Part shown: one piece after another, positions 38,424-64,000 of the stretch | Numbering within the stretch: position 1 is the first letter of the stretch | Layout of the letters: each line of letters starts with the position of its first letter | Assembly: GCF_040054535.1 (NCBI RefSeq) | Contig: NC_090785.1 | Location: 11,942,501 to 12,006,500 of the forward strand | Source: Antennarius striatus | Lineage: Eukaryota; Chordata; Actinopteri; Lophiiformes; Antennariidae | DNA: 64,000 nt | Reading direction: 5' to 3' | Position numbers and translations under genes: made by a program | The notes under the pieces: model-generated | Seen by the model: only the letters and a program-made list of their open reading frames with translations | Told to the model about the DNA's origin: nothing | The model's database searches: none

Positions 38424-41020
38424 GGATACAGATCGGATCACCATAACAAAGGTTTATTGTAAGTCAAACTGAACATACTTTACACTGAATCTTTGTCAAT
38501 GATGTCATGAATGCACTGTACATTACCATGTGTGTTATTTGCACAACAGTGCAGAGTGCAACCATCAAGAAGGAAGTCCGATGGTGGGAAACTGAGCAAG
38601 GGGACTTCACTCAGGCTTTAACTGCTGCACTTTCTCCTGCTGATACGTTTCACGCTCACAAAATTCTTCCAATCATCTTGTGTGAAATTATGGTTCTTTA
38701 AATTACAAGTCAGCATTTAGGAATGTGTTTTTATCACAAGACTTTTAATGTTGCGCTTAACTTCAGTTGTGCGTCCGTAAATAATTCAGAGCCATCCTCA
38801 GTATCAAATGAAATAAAAATAGAGAAAGGATGGTGCAGTGCGACATGAGTAGAAGTAGATTCATTGTTGGAAGAGAAATTATAGGAATCATTAACAGTAT
38901 CAGAAATGAAGTAAAACTACAATTAAGTTATTTCAGCTGGAAATCTATATCTTTGGTATCTAGGTTATTTCTTAAATATTTACCCTGGTTTTAATGTTAG
39001 GTTTGAATCCTAAATTTATGTCTTTTTTAATTCATAAAAACCAAACATAGATGTTCAACATCATGAGGGTCAATGTGTAATTTATTCCCAAACAATACAT
39101 TTCCTGGTACATCAACTTCATTATATGTGGGTATGGAAAGTGACCGCTTGTGTGAAAACACTATATCGCCTATAAAAATTAAATGCCGTTGAGTACAATT
39201 GAACACACAGAGGAAAAAAAACAGTGGACACAGGCACTGTTTTCACGACTAGAGATGTTTCCGAAACATACAACGTCTTGGTGTTTAATACAATGGTGAA
39301 CATTGCTACAGGACATAACCTCCATGGCGTCTGGAAGCTCTAAAATCTCACAGGAATTTTATTTTTAAGCAAAGACAACCAAGGGAAGTTTTGTCAAAGT
39401 TGTTATTTAAAAAATTAAGTACATCATTTAATTCAAAACCATCCATCTAAAAACGCTTTTTTTCTTTTTTCTTTCCCTTTTTTTTAATAATTGTTTACCG
39501 ATTTGGCGTATGGCTCATTAAATTAATTGTTATTCAGATGGACGAGCTGATCGTTAGTACTGCACATCAACAGTCTCAACAAGCAATTTAACTGATTTTT
39601 TAAGAATCCCAGACTTCAGTAGACAGGAATATTTATATTGACAAAAATGCAAATCCCATGCAACTTCGCAGATTTTTGCAACCCATAAAGCAGTTAATTT
39701 TTCAAGACAAAGGCCAACACACCAAACAAGGGAAGCATTTGTCATATTCAGAGAAACATAATGCTTGTTGTTTTTAATGTTACCACAAACGCATACAGTA
39801 TGGAGGGTGAATGGGTATGTTTGCATAGCCATTAGCCATAAACTAAGACAGAAAAAGACAAAAATGTATTTCTACACTTCTGACCTCAGCATACAGCACT
39901 TGGTTCATCATCCAGTCAGTGTGTTATTACACAGAGCTGTCCAATGAGAAAGCTGTAGCGAGGGAGAGTCGTGGCTCAGTGTTGTAAAACTTTGGATCTC
40001 TGCTACATCCGGACATAGTTTAACAGTCACCCTTGTGCCGAGTCAAAAACCTCTTTCTAACAACATAAATAAGATCCCATGTTTTGCTCATTGGGCTGCA
40101 TCCACACATTTTCAGAAAATATATACTGTATGTAAGTTCCTTTGAATGAAAATTATATCAATGTAATGTTACTGCATACTTTTGGGTAACGGGAATATTT
40201 TCAACAGGTGTTCACTCAAATTCAGTCAGGCCCGTGCAGTAGAAAAAACATTTTACACAATATTTCATAGAAAGATGTAATCTGTAACAGTCAAAAGTGC
40301 TCTCCCTGCTTTGCAATGTTGTAGATTTGAATCCCTTCATATTTGACTGTAGTATTGAAAAACTAGATTCTTAAAAAGGTGAGATCCCTTCACATATAAA
40401 ACAAATCTGTTAGCTATTTTGCAATTGTGATATAACTGTTTTGAAAGTATATAGTATACTTTCTGTATTTTGTCAGTAAAATGTACTTTTTAAACTTGAA
40501 AAGTGACAATTTACAGATTACACCTTGTTCAAATGGAAATAGTTAAAGCAGCAAAAGATAACATAATACTGTCTAAAAAGAAGGAAAATAAAATTTACAG
40601 TGACATCCATAGTTTTGATCTTTTTTTTTTTTTTTTACCAGGTACCTGCACACAACAGACCAGGTGCAAATATTGTAAAAATAAATACATAAATACATAC
40701 ATGGGAAATCCATACTTACATACATACACTTATTGTATCATAAAATAAGAGAATTATAAGATAATTACAAAATTCATATGTACAAATGCATAGTCCGCAT
40801 GCGTCAAAGAAGAGACCAGGAAATTAAGCTCCTTTTCTTCGTTTAGGGTTTTGTTTGACAAATGTGATTTACAAGTGGGTTTGAGTAATGTGTGGTAACG
40901 TTTGTTTGATGTGGTGTGCATGGCACTTACTATACAAGAACACATGGGTTACACACCAGATCACTCTGTGCTGTTTCACATTGAGAGTCTGTGGGTTATT
41001 AGTGGTTAAGACTTCACAGT
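38424..41020 (-). other. frmpd1: frmpd1 3' UTR (candidate) and convergent intergenic DNA
   Basis: Starts directly 3' of the frmpd1 stop. TTTATT (AATAAA on the minus strand) occurs near 39358 and 38451, so a 3' UTR of about 1.7-2.6 kb is plausible. Small ORFs here show no family resemblance. Confidence 0.4.
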
Positions 41021-54555
<13,535 letters not shown>

Positions 54556-56938
54556 TTATCTAAAGAGACAAGTACAGAGAATCGTATCAGTTTGCGGCAC
54601 AATCCCAGTAAGCAAAACAGAGAGAAAAGGTTTTGGAGAGAGGAATGCATCAGAAAGCATTTGTTTACCTCTCTGGTCAGTGTTCATGCAGCGACAGAAC
54701 CAAGCTCTGTGTAAATTAGCCTATATTTAAATTCAGAACATGTAGCCTGCCTTGAGCACAATGAATAATCAGACATGCGAACGGAGAGGCAGAGTGAGAA
54801 AAAAAGGAGAGAAGGATGTGGTCAGCTCCAAGAACAACACACGTCACACACATATTCCTACTTGATTTTTCTCAAGACTAAATTTACCATCACAGTAAAA
54901 CACAAGTGTTAGAAGCAGCACTTTTCTTCATAAGCACAACATAATTATGCGCTAATCTGCATGTTGGTAATAACTGTATTTTTTTTGGTCTTGGTATCTT
55001 TGAAATGTGGGGGTGTTCGGGACGTACTGGACACTTGAGGGCTCAGTTAGACATGGGGGAGGCAAAGATGGTCCCACCAAATTCTGTCCCAAGACACAAC
55101 ACCTATCGACTGCTGATCTTGTAGACTCTTTATTAATTATATCATCTATTACTTTAGATGTATTCTAAGAGGGATACTGATTTACGGAAGTTTGTATTTC
55201 TTGTGTTAATAGCTGAAAAGCTCATTGATGTGCTTCATCCATTGTTAAGGGCTACATTGGAGTGTTTGATCCCAGGAGGCACAAAAAAGGGAGCAAACAC
55301 AGGCAGCAAAGGGAAGAACCGTGACAGGCATCTAATCAATATGACTAAAGATGATGGATGCGTTCCTGGAACTGAATGATTCACACCATGTCCTCCTAAA
55401 TCGGGTGCAGAGAGCTCAGTTTGATAACTCTCAAATGTGAGAGAATCTTCTCCAAGCCAAAATGTTTCCTTCCCAAACGTAAAATGTGTTTTCCCTGCCA
55501 CCTGCCAGAAATGAGGAGAGCCAAGAAGTATTTGCCTTTTAACCTCTGAGCAATGGTGAAACAATGCTAATTACACTGCAATCAGTAGAGGATGTTGAGC
55601 AGTGCTGCTGTGAGTTAAGTTTTATTCACAAGGAAGAATACGGAATTAATTATTTCATTTTTCAGCAGGAATTCCTTATATCTCCGTTGCATTGATCACT
55701 AGCTTTAAATGAGTGTTGACTAGCCTCCATCTGTAGTAACAACAGATATAGTGTGGGTCTGTCCTTTAAGAGGATTACAGGCCCTTATTGTATGCCGACC
55801 CACACTGATCAGAGTGTCACTTTAGCACCTCCTGCTTATCCAGATTGATGCAGATTGATGAAGATGAAGGAGGATGATTGAGACTTGGAAGCTGACATCT
55901 GCACATGACATACAGATGAATATCACTGACAGAAACGGAATGTGACACGTCATCATAATGATGGTGAAACGTGTTTGCACTGCTAAGACATTGTCAAATG
56001 TGTCATGCTTTCAAGTATACAGAGGTGTGCGCGTGTGGCATGTGTCGTAGTTCTTTTCTCTCCTTATTTCTCACCCTGACTGTCCTTGCCAAGTCAGGTA
56101 GTTGTCTCAGGTGACGGGCCTCTCTGAATAGAGCCAGCAAGACATTTTTAAATATATGCACATCGTTAAGTACTTGGTCAACGTCTTTCCATACATCTTT
56201 TTAACTCTGCTGAAGCACATAGTCTTGCAACTGTCGTGGCAAACATGCGGCGCTGCCCTTAAATCCTCACTTTTTCAAACTGTTGATTATTTCGCTTAAA
56301 TCCTACACATCAATTACATGTAGTAAGCTTCTGGAAATGGCAGTAAATGATTTTAAACATATGAGGTCCTCAGGACACCAACACCTCCAGCAGCTCAAAC
56401 CTTGCCCACCTATTTCCAGTTAACAACACAACATCCTGAGTGAATACAAAAGACTTGCAGAGTGACTCACCGTGATGTGGCTTGTCTCTTCAGGACTCCA
56501 GAACATAAATACCCTCTTGCCCTCTGAGACATCAGCTCTGCAGCCCCTCCAGGATTGGCTGAATAGAGGTGGAGGGGGGGTCCTTGTGATCATCAGGGCC
56601 AATCCCGGTCTATTGCAGCCACCTGTGCAGAGCAGAGCAAAGCTATCAGAGAGGCCTGTCAAATCCAATAATCTAGATTCAGAAACACATGACAGAGTTA
56701 TAATTAGAGTGAAACATGAAATTACCACTTATCAGGTCTGATTGAGTTGTATCAGCTGTATCTGAACTGCTTTTTTTTAACCTACTTTCATGCAACTGAA
56801 CTATATTCCAGTTGGTGATGTTTCAAAATGCACACGTATGTGTGTCAAGCCAAGCATATGTGAGTCCAAACCAGCTCGCGGTTGTGGTTTTCCAAGAGGC
56901 CCCTCCTCTCGTCCCCCAAGGATCTGTCGTGCTCTGTC

Positions 56939-56967
56939 TTTCTCTCTCTCTCTCTCTTTCTCTCACT
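56939..56967. repeat. (CT)n run
   Basis: Pyrimidine run 'tctctctctctctctctttc' type, about 29 bases. Confidence 0.85.
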
Positions 56968-58278
56968 TAGAAACACATGGTGATGTTGAGACGAGGCACT
57001 CCATCTCCGCATAGTTGTCTAAATAAAAATTTCATACCACCCAGTTCAGTTAACAGTTCTTACTGGGCGTACTCTGAAAGCAAAGAGGACGGCCTGTGAA
57101 TTCAGATGTGGTGGGGAGGGGACACGCTTTCAGGCAGACGGAGCTCTTGGCCAACAACAATGGAGGAAAGTATTTCATATCAACATCAGGCCAGAAATGA
57201 CTGAAAACGTAGCATTCCTCTAGTCTGTAGATAACAACGCTTTGTTGTGCAGAGCGTGGTGTTTGAATCAGGAGGAACACTGGATAAATATTCTTGATCT
57301 TGTGTCAAGAAGCTGCCTCATTTTGAGTTTGAATGTTGGTCTGTGAAGTAAACTCTCACTCCCTGGTGCTTTCATCTGCAAGACAGAGCAGGAATCAAAT
57401 TGGTAGTCCCATTTGCACAGCTCTTCAGCAGGCCCTCTGTCACCCCCACCCCCTGACATCCCAACCCATAGACACACAACTTTTTCACACGGCCCGTGTG
57501 TCCCTGTAAAATGCCAGCAGAAGACCCAGACCCATGCAGACTGCAGGGCACATGAATAATGCATCGAGCTAATGCAGCTAGCCAGGCCTTCGACCGCAGC
57601 CTTCTGCCACCTTGCCAACACAGGCAACTTGAGTGGAGCGCAGATGAAGACAGAACGGGGGAAGACGTATGGGGGTTGCAGGGGTTGAGGAAGGGTGGGA
57701 AAGAGGAGGGGTGGCTGGGAGGGGCTGGGAAAAGGAGAAAGGACACAGAGAAAAGAATTGGTCAAGGCAAAGAAAAGGACGAAAGGAGTGGATTTTAGGG
57801 GGAGGATTTAAAGCTGGTGAAGAGGGCAGTGGCAGAGAAACAAGAGAGTACAGCTGCAGAAGAAAAAAAACAAATAAAGCCTCTACAGTGAAGCGGAAAG
57901 CAGTTGAAGCAGAGAAAAAAAGGCTGATCAATGTGTTTCTCTACCAGCTGAGGGCAAACAAAACCAGACACCAGACAGTGATGTATGGTCAGAAGTTAAA
58001 TAAATAAATAACTAAATAAACCAACAGCTCTGCTCCCATTCAAGCTACTTCTCTTCGTCCTCTTTTGCACTACAATATGGTGTTGTAAATAAAGAGACTC
58101 TTCCTTCCATCTGATGGCAGGATTTTCATTTGATTGGGACTGTAAAGCCTGTGTGACTGCAGGCTGATGATGATGAGTCTGCTCTAATCTGATTCTGAAT
58201 CAATAGCAACAGAGAATCCGTCCTCCATTGACATGTCCTTTAAGTCTCCAATCTGCCCTAACACACGCAAACACATGC

Positions 58279-58292
58279 AAACACACACACAC

Positions 58293-58354
<62 letters not shown>
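58279..58354. repeat. (CA)n microsatellite
   Basis: CA tract with one CG interruption. Confidence 0.97.
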
Positions 58355-58358
<4 letters not shown>

Positions 58359-58897
58359 CCCTTGTTACCTGCCCATTCTTTACTTCTTTTATTATGCACC
58401 TGTTCATGGAGAATATCTGTACATCGTGTCCTTAGTAAACTTTCACACACAGTGTCTCCCAACCCATGCCGCTTTTTTTCTGCAACATCCTTCTGAGTCA
58501 GACAACAACAGCCACTTCTTCAATCCCGTCATTTTATGAGCACATGCAGTTCTCTGAAGTACTCGTCTCCCTCCTCCAGGGCTGAGATGTTGTACTGAAC
58601 TTGCCACCTCTGTGCAGCCAGGTGGAGAAAAAACAGCCCAATTAGCACCGCTGGGCAAAGCACAGGTCACAGCAGGTCCCATCAACCTGGACAGGCCCCA
58701 AAGCAGTGTACTAGGACACAAAGTGGGGGGGAAATAGCCTGGACACAGCTGCTGTTCTGCTAAATAAAATAATCCAAGACACTGCAGATGACTGTCAAGG
58801 TGAATTTCTCTGGGACAAAGTTTAACCATCCTATTGCACAGGTAAATGGAGAATGGACTTTAGAAACTGGATCACACCTTTATTGCAAGTACTCTCA

Positions 58898-58903
<6 letters not shown>

Positions 58904-58956
<53 letters not shown>
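58904..58956. repeat. (CA)n microsatellite
   Basis: CA tract of about 50 bases. Confidence 0.97.
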
Positions 58957-58959
<3 letters not shown>

Positions 58960-59369
58960 CAGCTAAATAAGATACACCGGAGACAGCTGCTTTACATGTG
59001 GCCCAGGGTTGAAGGAGCAGCAGCAGGAGTCAGTTTGGCACCTGAACAATTAATTTTGGAGACTGAGCTCAGTGAAGATTCAGTCCAACAGCAGCATACT
59101 TGGCAGAAAATATAGTGTATGTGGGAATATCTGGATGACTTTTGGTGAGGGTGATTTAGGTTTATGCGAGGCAGCTGTATCGTTTCAAATTTCACAAATG
59201 CAAAGTTGTGAATGTGAGAGGTAAAAAATACAACAAACATCAACCATTTTTGTCTTAGAACAGGATTACAACTGGACTATACACTAATTTTAAATGGGGG
59301 AGGTTGACCCCCATCTGAAAATACATTATGTCACAGTATTTAAGAAAACGTCACATATTATCATCATCT

Positions 59370-60720
59370 ACTGAAAACATCTGGTCTTGGCGTGGCGAGG
59401 GGGCTTGTGCGTTCCAGTGACCCTTAAGAGCGTTATTGTCAGGAGCTTTCTCCTCGTAGGGTCGTCCATGGCGGGCCAGTCTCCAGGGTAGATTTCAGAC
59501 AAACAAAGACCCCAGCATGTCGACACGCTGTGAGGTGGCAGCCCTACCAGCCGACTATCCTGCAGAGGGCTAACAACCCACTGAGGAGAAACCCCTTTGT
59601 TATGAAACTGACCAGAAAAAGAAGCTAGAATGCTCAACAATATAATGGACCCAAGCCTGCCCCAGACCAACCAATACGGATCAACCTTCCTCCTAGAACC
59701 CGTGTCACATGGAATATGGAATGTCCAGACACTCCTTCACCCCGGAGCCGCTATAACATCACCCTGGCAGGGCTCTGTGAAGTACAATGGCAAGACAATG
59801 GCGAAACAACAGCAGGCGACCACTGCCACATCTGGAGCGGCCTCGAGAGACGGACAGACCTCTATGGCATAGCACTTGCTTTCCCAAAGGTTCTCCATAA
59901 GTACCTCATCAGCTGGACTCCTCTGAGTGACAGACTGTTGTTGGCCCGCTTTCTCCACCAACACAGCAAGATGACAGTCATTGTTGCCTATGCTCCCACC
60001 GATGTCGCTGATGAGGATACGAAGGATGCTTTCTTTGACCAACTCCATCAGGCTGTTGGCCAAACCCCACCACACGACATCACCATTACTCTCACTGACG
60101 CCAATGCCACTCTTTCCAGCAGTGATCGTTCCACAGGCTCACCTCTCGGCACAACCTTAACAGGCTTACAAACGACAACGGTCACCGCCTTCTTCTCTGC
60201 CACCACAACAACTTCTGTGTTGCTGACACCTGGTTTCCCCGGAAACTGATCCATCACTGGACATGGTACAGCCCAGATGGCAGAACCAGGATAGTGTTGG
60301 ACCACATCCTCATCTCCCGATGCTGGAAGTCGTTTGTCTCCAACTGCTATGTGTACAGAGGAGCAGAGCTTGGCAACACTGACCACTGCCTGCTTGTGGC
60401 TCAGCTTAAGTTAAAGCTGCGAGCAAACCAGCACACCAAGACTCAACCTCGCCTGGACTCCTCCCTACTCAGTGATCCAAACATCACCACTGAGTTCAGT
60501 TGCCATCCACCGCACCTTCGATGCCCTGGCCACTGACAAAGTGACAGACTGGCAGACCCTCAAGAATAGTGTCATCTAGTCAGCTCATATTGTCCCTGGA
60601 TGCTACCGATCCTCCCCCAAAAAGCCTTGGATATCGGAGAGGACACTCCACATAATTGACGGGCAGGCCAGATTCCATGGAGACCTGATTGAGTACTGGG
60701 CAACAGGACTGCCATGAATA
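59370..60720 (+). mobile_element. LINE endonuclease fragment, second family
   Basis: Translated plus-strand blocks match the APE-type endonuclease of fish non-LTR elements: VSHGIWNVQTLLHPGA, YGIALAFPKVLHKYLISW, MTVIVAYAPTDVADEDTKDA, then after a frameshift TRIVLDHILISRCWKSFVSN and GAELGNTDHCLLVAQLKLKL. The HILI...NTDH segment is the catalytic C-terminal part. The 5' leader is present, but the reverse transcriptase is absent; the copy stops near 60720. It differs in sequence from the LINE family of copies 1-3. Confidence 0.85.
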
Positions 60721-62581
60721 CTCTTACATTGATGTATCTGTTCAGATAAACCATAATAACTCTGTTGATTAATCAATCATCCTGTGTTAACGGGAAGAAA
60801 CTTCACGTTGTTCATTATATTGTTTTAAGATCGTCTACTTTATGTTTGGGCTACTGCTACAAGGAAATGAAGAGACAAACATGAGCATTTTAACAACATC
60901 AATGTGAGCATATTAGGATACTAATTTTATCATATAGCTCAAATTCATCTTATAACGCTGCTAGCATGATTGCAGACTCATCTTGTTATTGTGCAGTATC
61001 ATTGTCTGTGTTGTGTTCTGACCTAAAAAATGGAAAAAGGCAGATTTTTAAAAAATTATTATCAGGTTAGTATTATTGTACACTTAACATCTACATAAAA
61101 ATAACAGTACAAAAATTTAAAGACAAAGGTCTTGTTTCCATGAAGCTGCTCTGTCTGACCTCAAGGAAGTCTCCATCCCCCCCAAACTAACGTTTGCAAA
61201 ACAAAAACATGATAAGAATTTCTGTCCCAGCTGTATCCCCAGGTAACAGTTGAATAACCAGATTATCTGTGGAAACTCCACCCTGCTAGGGCTAAAGAAA
61301 CCCGCTGACAGAGTGACAGCAGCTATAATGTCACATGGTTTCTGGCTGTTAGCATTAGTTATCCAGCTGTCTTTGTGACAGAGCTGTCAATAATAAAATC
61401 TCCTGGAAACACTAGAGGTCTGTTTCCACGTTCACGTCAAAAAGGCCTTCTGCTATACGCCGTACGATAAATGGCTCCGGTTGTTGCTATGTACTTGTCC
61501 TTAGGAAGATCAAACATTAAAACAACCAAATCACCCAAATAATAGGATGACTGAAGAAGACATCATGAAGTATTGGGAGACCATTGGAGCTTTCTTTATT
61601 ATTAAGAAAACCACTTTGTTTAAATTAAAGGAACATTCTCCTTTATGACTGGGAAAAACAAATCATACTTAACATAAGACATGGCTGATTGGCCAGCCTT
61701 CCTTCCTTCCAGCCTGCATAGGTCAAGATTTCTAATTCAGAGATATTATATAATATGCCTTTAAGTCCAAAAAAATTAATTATGGGAACAATAATATGGT
61801 AAAGAAATCGCAGTCAATAATCAAAACCAAACTTGTGACATGAAGTCTTTTGCAGCTGCCGTTGCTTGGCTTTGTTTTTCTCGACCTTACAGATATAATC
61901 ACAATTCTTGTTTTTCATCCAGCCTGTCGGCTCATTCCATTAGCATTATGAAGACAGGACTTACCATACACTACTCATTTCATTTCCTCTTAGATCAGCA
62001 AACTGGTGAGGCTTGAGTTCCCCAGTGCCTTATTAAATAATGGGTCTTTTGTAGATTAATAGCACGTTGCATTTCGTTACAGATTTCTATTGATGGTTCT
62101 GGTGGTTCCAGACAGAGACAGACAGCAACACAGGGAGAGGGAGAGGTGGATTTCAATGTCTGAGGAAGGTTTTTGTACATTAGACAATGACGTCTAATGT
62201 CAGACTGCTGTCTGAGCTAATTTCCTCTGAGATATCCTTCAAACGTTGCACAATAGAGGTCTTAAGTTTTAGTAAAAATAATATGAGAGAAGCCAATAAG
62301 TCAGCAGCTACAACAGGCCTCTGGGCTCTTGAATAATCCTCACATTTCACCATAGTACAACTTAAGTACTTCAAATAACAAGGAGGGCAAAACCAATTAT
62401 TTTAAGGTTTGTGGCTTTCATATTTGTAATATTTTATTATCTGTTCATAAATAGAGATGGCCTCCATTTTGATGCTTCTGCCAGTCAATTGTGCCATCAC
62501 TATGGAGCTGTCACATCAATGAGGTCACATCTCATTTTCTCCTCTGCAGGAGCAACACTGGTGGACTTTAAAGGAAAAACA
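60721..62581. other. Intergenic, nothing recognised
   Basis: AT-rich DNA. No coding exon, RNA gene or classifiable repeat could be supported. Confidence 0.5.
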
Positions 62582-62984
62582 AGGCAGTCAGAGACTGCAA
62601 CATCCCGCGACTTACCCTGACCTACTTTCAGGGTAGGTCAGGGTACCCTGAAAGTACTACCTGACTAGTGCATAGACTAGTGCATATGGAGAAAGTCAGT
62701 GTGAGTAAGGCCATAGATCAAAGCTAGTGCATAGGTGGATCAGAGCACTAGCTTTGATCTATGGTCTTACTCACACTAGCTTTCTCTCTCGTCTTTCTAT
62801 CTTATCCAGCTCCTGAAAGTACTACAGTTGAAATTTGACCTTGACCTAGCTTTCTCAAAGAATAATGGGATGACCGAGGATGACAATGGTTGCGAAGATA
62901 TTTGGTGGACATACTAACGGTTGAACGAACGGACAAACACTGACAACTACAAAACATCATCGCTTTGAAGGGGGATGTAATTAA
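62582..62984 (+). repeat. Dispersed repeat, copy C, with internal inverted duplication
   Basis: Begins 'aggcagtcagagactgcaac', has 'ccctgacctac', 'gtctttctatcttatccagc', 'aaatttgaccttgaccta' and 'gcgaagatatttggtggaca', and ends 'gggggatgtaatta', as in copies A and B. Unlike them it contains two inverted repeats: 11 bp at about 62617-62646, and 32 bp at 62699-62730 with 62745-62776. Confidence 0.8.
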
Positions 62985-64000
62985 TAACAGTCCCACCTTT
63001 ATCCCAATATCTGTGTTACACATGTCAGTACTTCTACCTAACCATCCATCCACTGGTCATTTCAAGATTATCAGGTGGAAACCCTGAATAATTAAATGAG
63101 TTAATTTACTGAGAAAGACAGATATTTACTGATCAACAGCTTCTAATAGCCACAATGTGAAGAATCTCGTTCAACAAACAGCTGGTCTAAATGTTGAGCT
63201 GGAGCAGCAAGCAGCAGCCATCATGCACCGTGGCCTGGAGACATGAAGCTCAGACTTAAGTCGAGTGGGGGAGAGGATGGCTGACGGTCTGGTTTGAGCA
63301 AGTGGGACAGAGCAGCAGTCATCTGGGCAGATTCTAGGTTAATGCACGTATCATGCCTGTCTTGATGGACACGTTCTGCACATCTAGTCATGTTTCTCCT
63401 CTTATAGAAGGACCTTACAGACAAAAAACTCCATGATGTAACATACATCCCTGAGTCATAACAAAAAGCCTGCGGCAGCAGGGGCAGGGCAGCAGCCATA
63501 AACAAACAGTACACAAGACTGTAAGCAAAACACTGAGCATCCGTTGCTATTCTACAAATGCAGGGCATCATATGACTAAAATGACGTTCATTCATTCATT
63601 CGTTCCTCCGTCTGGGGGTTAGCAGTAGAATGCATGGCTGTGTTTGTAATGATGGTTGTCGTATCCCACGTGTTTAAATAGAACCGCGATCGGCGGTCAC
63701 GTTAAAACATGTCATGCATTAAATCGGGGCCCCAGAGCAGCAAAACGCATTGTTCCGGTCTAGTTGTGTTGCGCTTATCACGCCTGGCACGGCACGGAGA
63801 AGCGCAGGGCAGAGGCTGCTGTTGGCCAAAGGGTATGAGGAAGACAGAGAAGAAAAAGAAGAAGAAAAAAAAAAAAACGTCAGGCGACTTTCCCGGAGTA
63901 GCTGCACATCGCCTACGCCCATTCACAAAGTGCGTGTTTTACTACCCAGACTGCTGGCATTCCCTGATCCGTCAGGATTTAGTCCGTTCGTTTCAAATCT
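62985..64000. other. Right-edge sequence, possible promoter near 63650-64000
   Basis: No coding exon is visible. From about 63660 the DNA becomes richer in CpG ('accgcgatcggcggtcacgt', 'acgcctggcacggcacgg') and contains an E-box CACGTG at 63668-63673. It may be the 5' end of a gene beyond the window, but this is not established. Confidence 0.3.

Larger units (their letters stand above)
54556..59369. other. frmpd1 5' flank, no further coding exon seen
   Basis: The start codon of frmpd1 is at 54553-54555. Any 5' UTR exons and the promoter must lie here but could not be placed. A (CT)n run sits at about 56939-56967, and purine-rich sequence at 57640-57930. The larger ORFs (such as 57268-57765, minus) look like chance reading frames. 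Confidence 0.5.

Noticed and set aside
57268-57931. ORFs of 100-165 aa on both strands upstream of frmpd1
   Set aside because: They overlap in several frames, have biased composition and lack splice or homology support.

Overview
The window is vertebrate nuclear DNA, almost certainly from a teleost fish. All five protein-coding loci are vertebrate genes split by short introns. The intergenic DNA carries very long (CA/TG)n tracts, Tc1-like and Harbinger-like DNA transposon remnants, a tRNA-headed SINE and fish-type LINEs. There is no bacterial, phage or CRISPR content.

Layout, left to right. (1) 543-4134, minus: the first four coding exons of chrna9, the alpha-9 nicotinic acetylcholine receptor subunit; the rest lies beyond the left edge. 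(2) 6030-8660: a LINE copy, followed by a Harbinger nuclease remnant near 9000-9550. (3) 10820-14825, minus: complete ube2k, 7 exons, 200 aa. (4) 16154-21995, minus: complete klb (beta-Klotho), 6 exons, 1031 aa, with a 5'-truncated LINE in its last intron. (5) 24328-31807, minus: complete ints10 (Integrator subunit 10), 17 exons, 714 aa. (6) 32570-36637, plus: slc25a51 (mitochondrial NAD+ carrier), one coding exon and a probable upstream non-coding exon, divergent from ints10. (7) 41021-54555, minus: complete frmpd1 (PDZ and FERM scaffold), 15 coding exons, 1722 aa. (8) 54556-64000: no recognised gene, but microsatellites, a LINE endonuclease fragment and a dispersed repeat with a strong hairpin.

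Exon models were built by reading reverse-complement splice sites and checking that every junction keeps frame. All five multi-exon models (chrna9 as far as it runs) close without a frameshift. The genes do not form one pathway. They look like a mosaic: in human, chrna9, ube2k and klb map to 4p14, slc25a51 and frmpd1 to 9p13, and ints10 to 8p21.

I found no new biochemical system. The points most worth a second look concern RNA processing. Three introns appear to need GC-AG splicing (ube2k intron 2, klb intron 3, ints10 intron 11). The klb one sits where read-through would give a KL1-only secreted product, as in alpha-Klotho. Dinucleotide tracts also sit next to splice sites in a consistent polarity, most strikingly on both sides of chrna9 exon 3.
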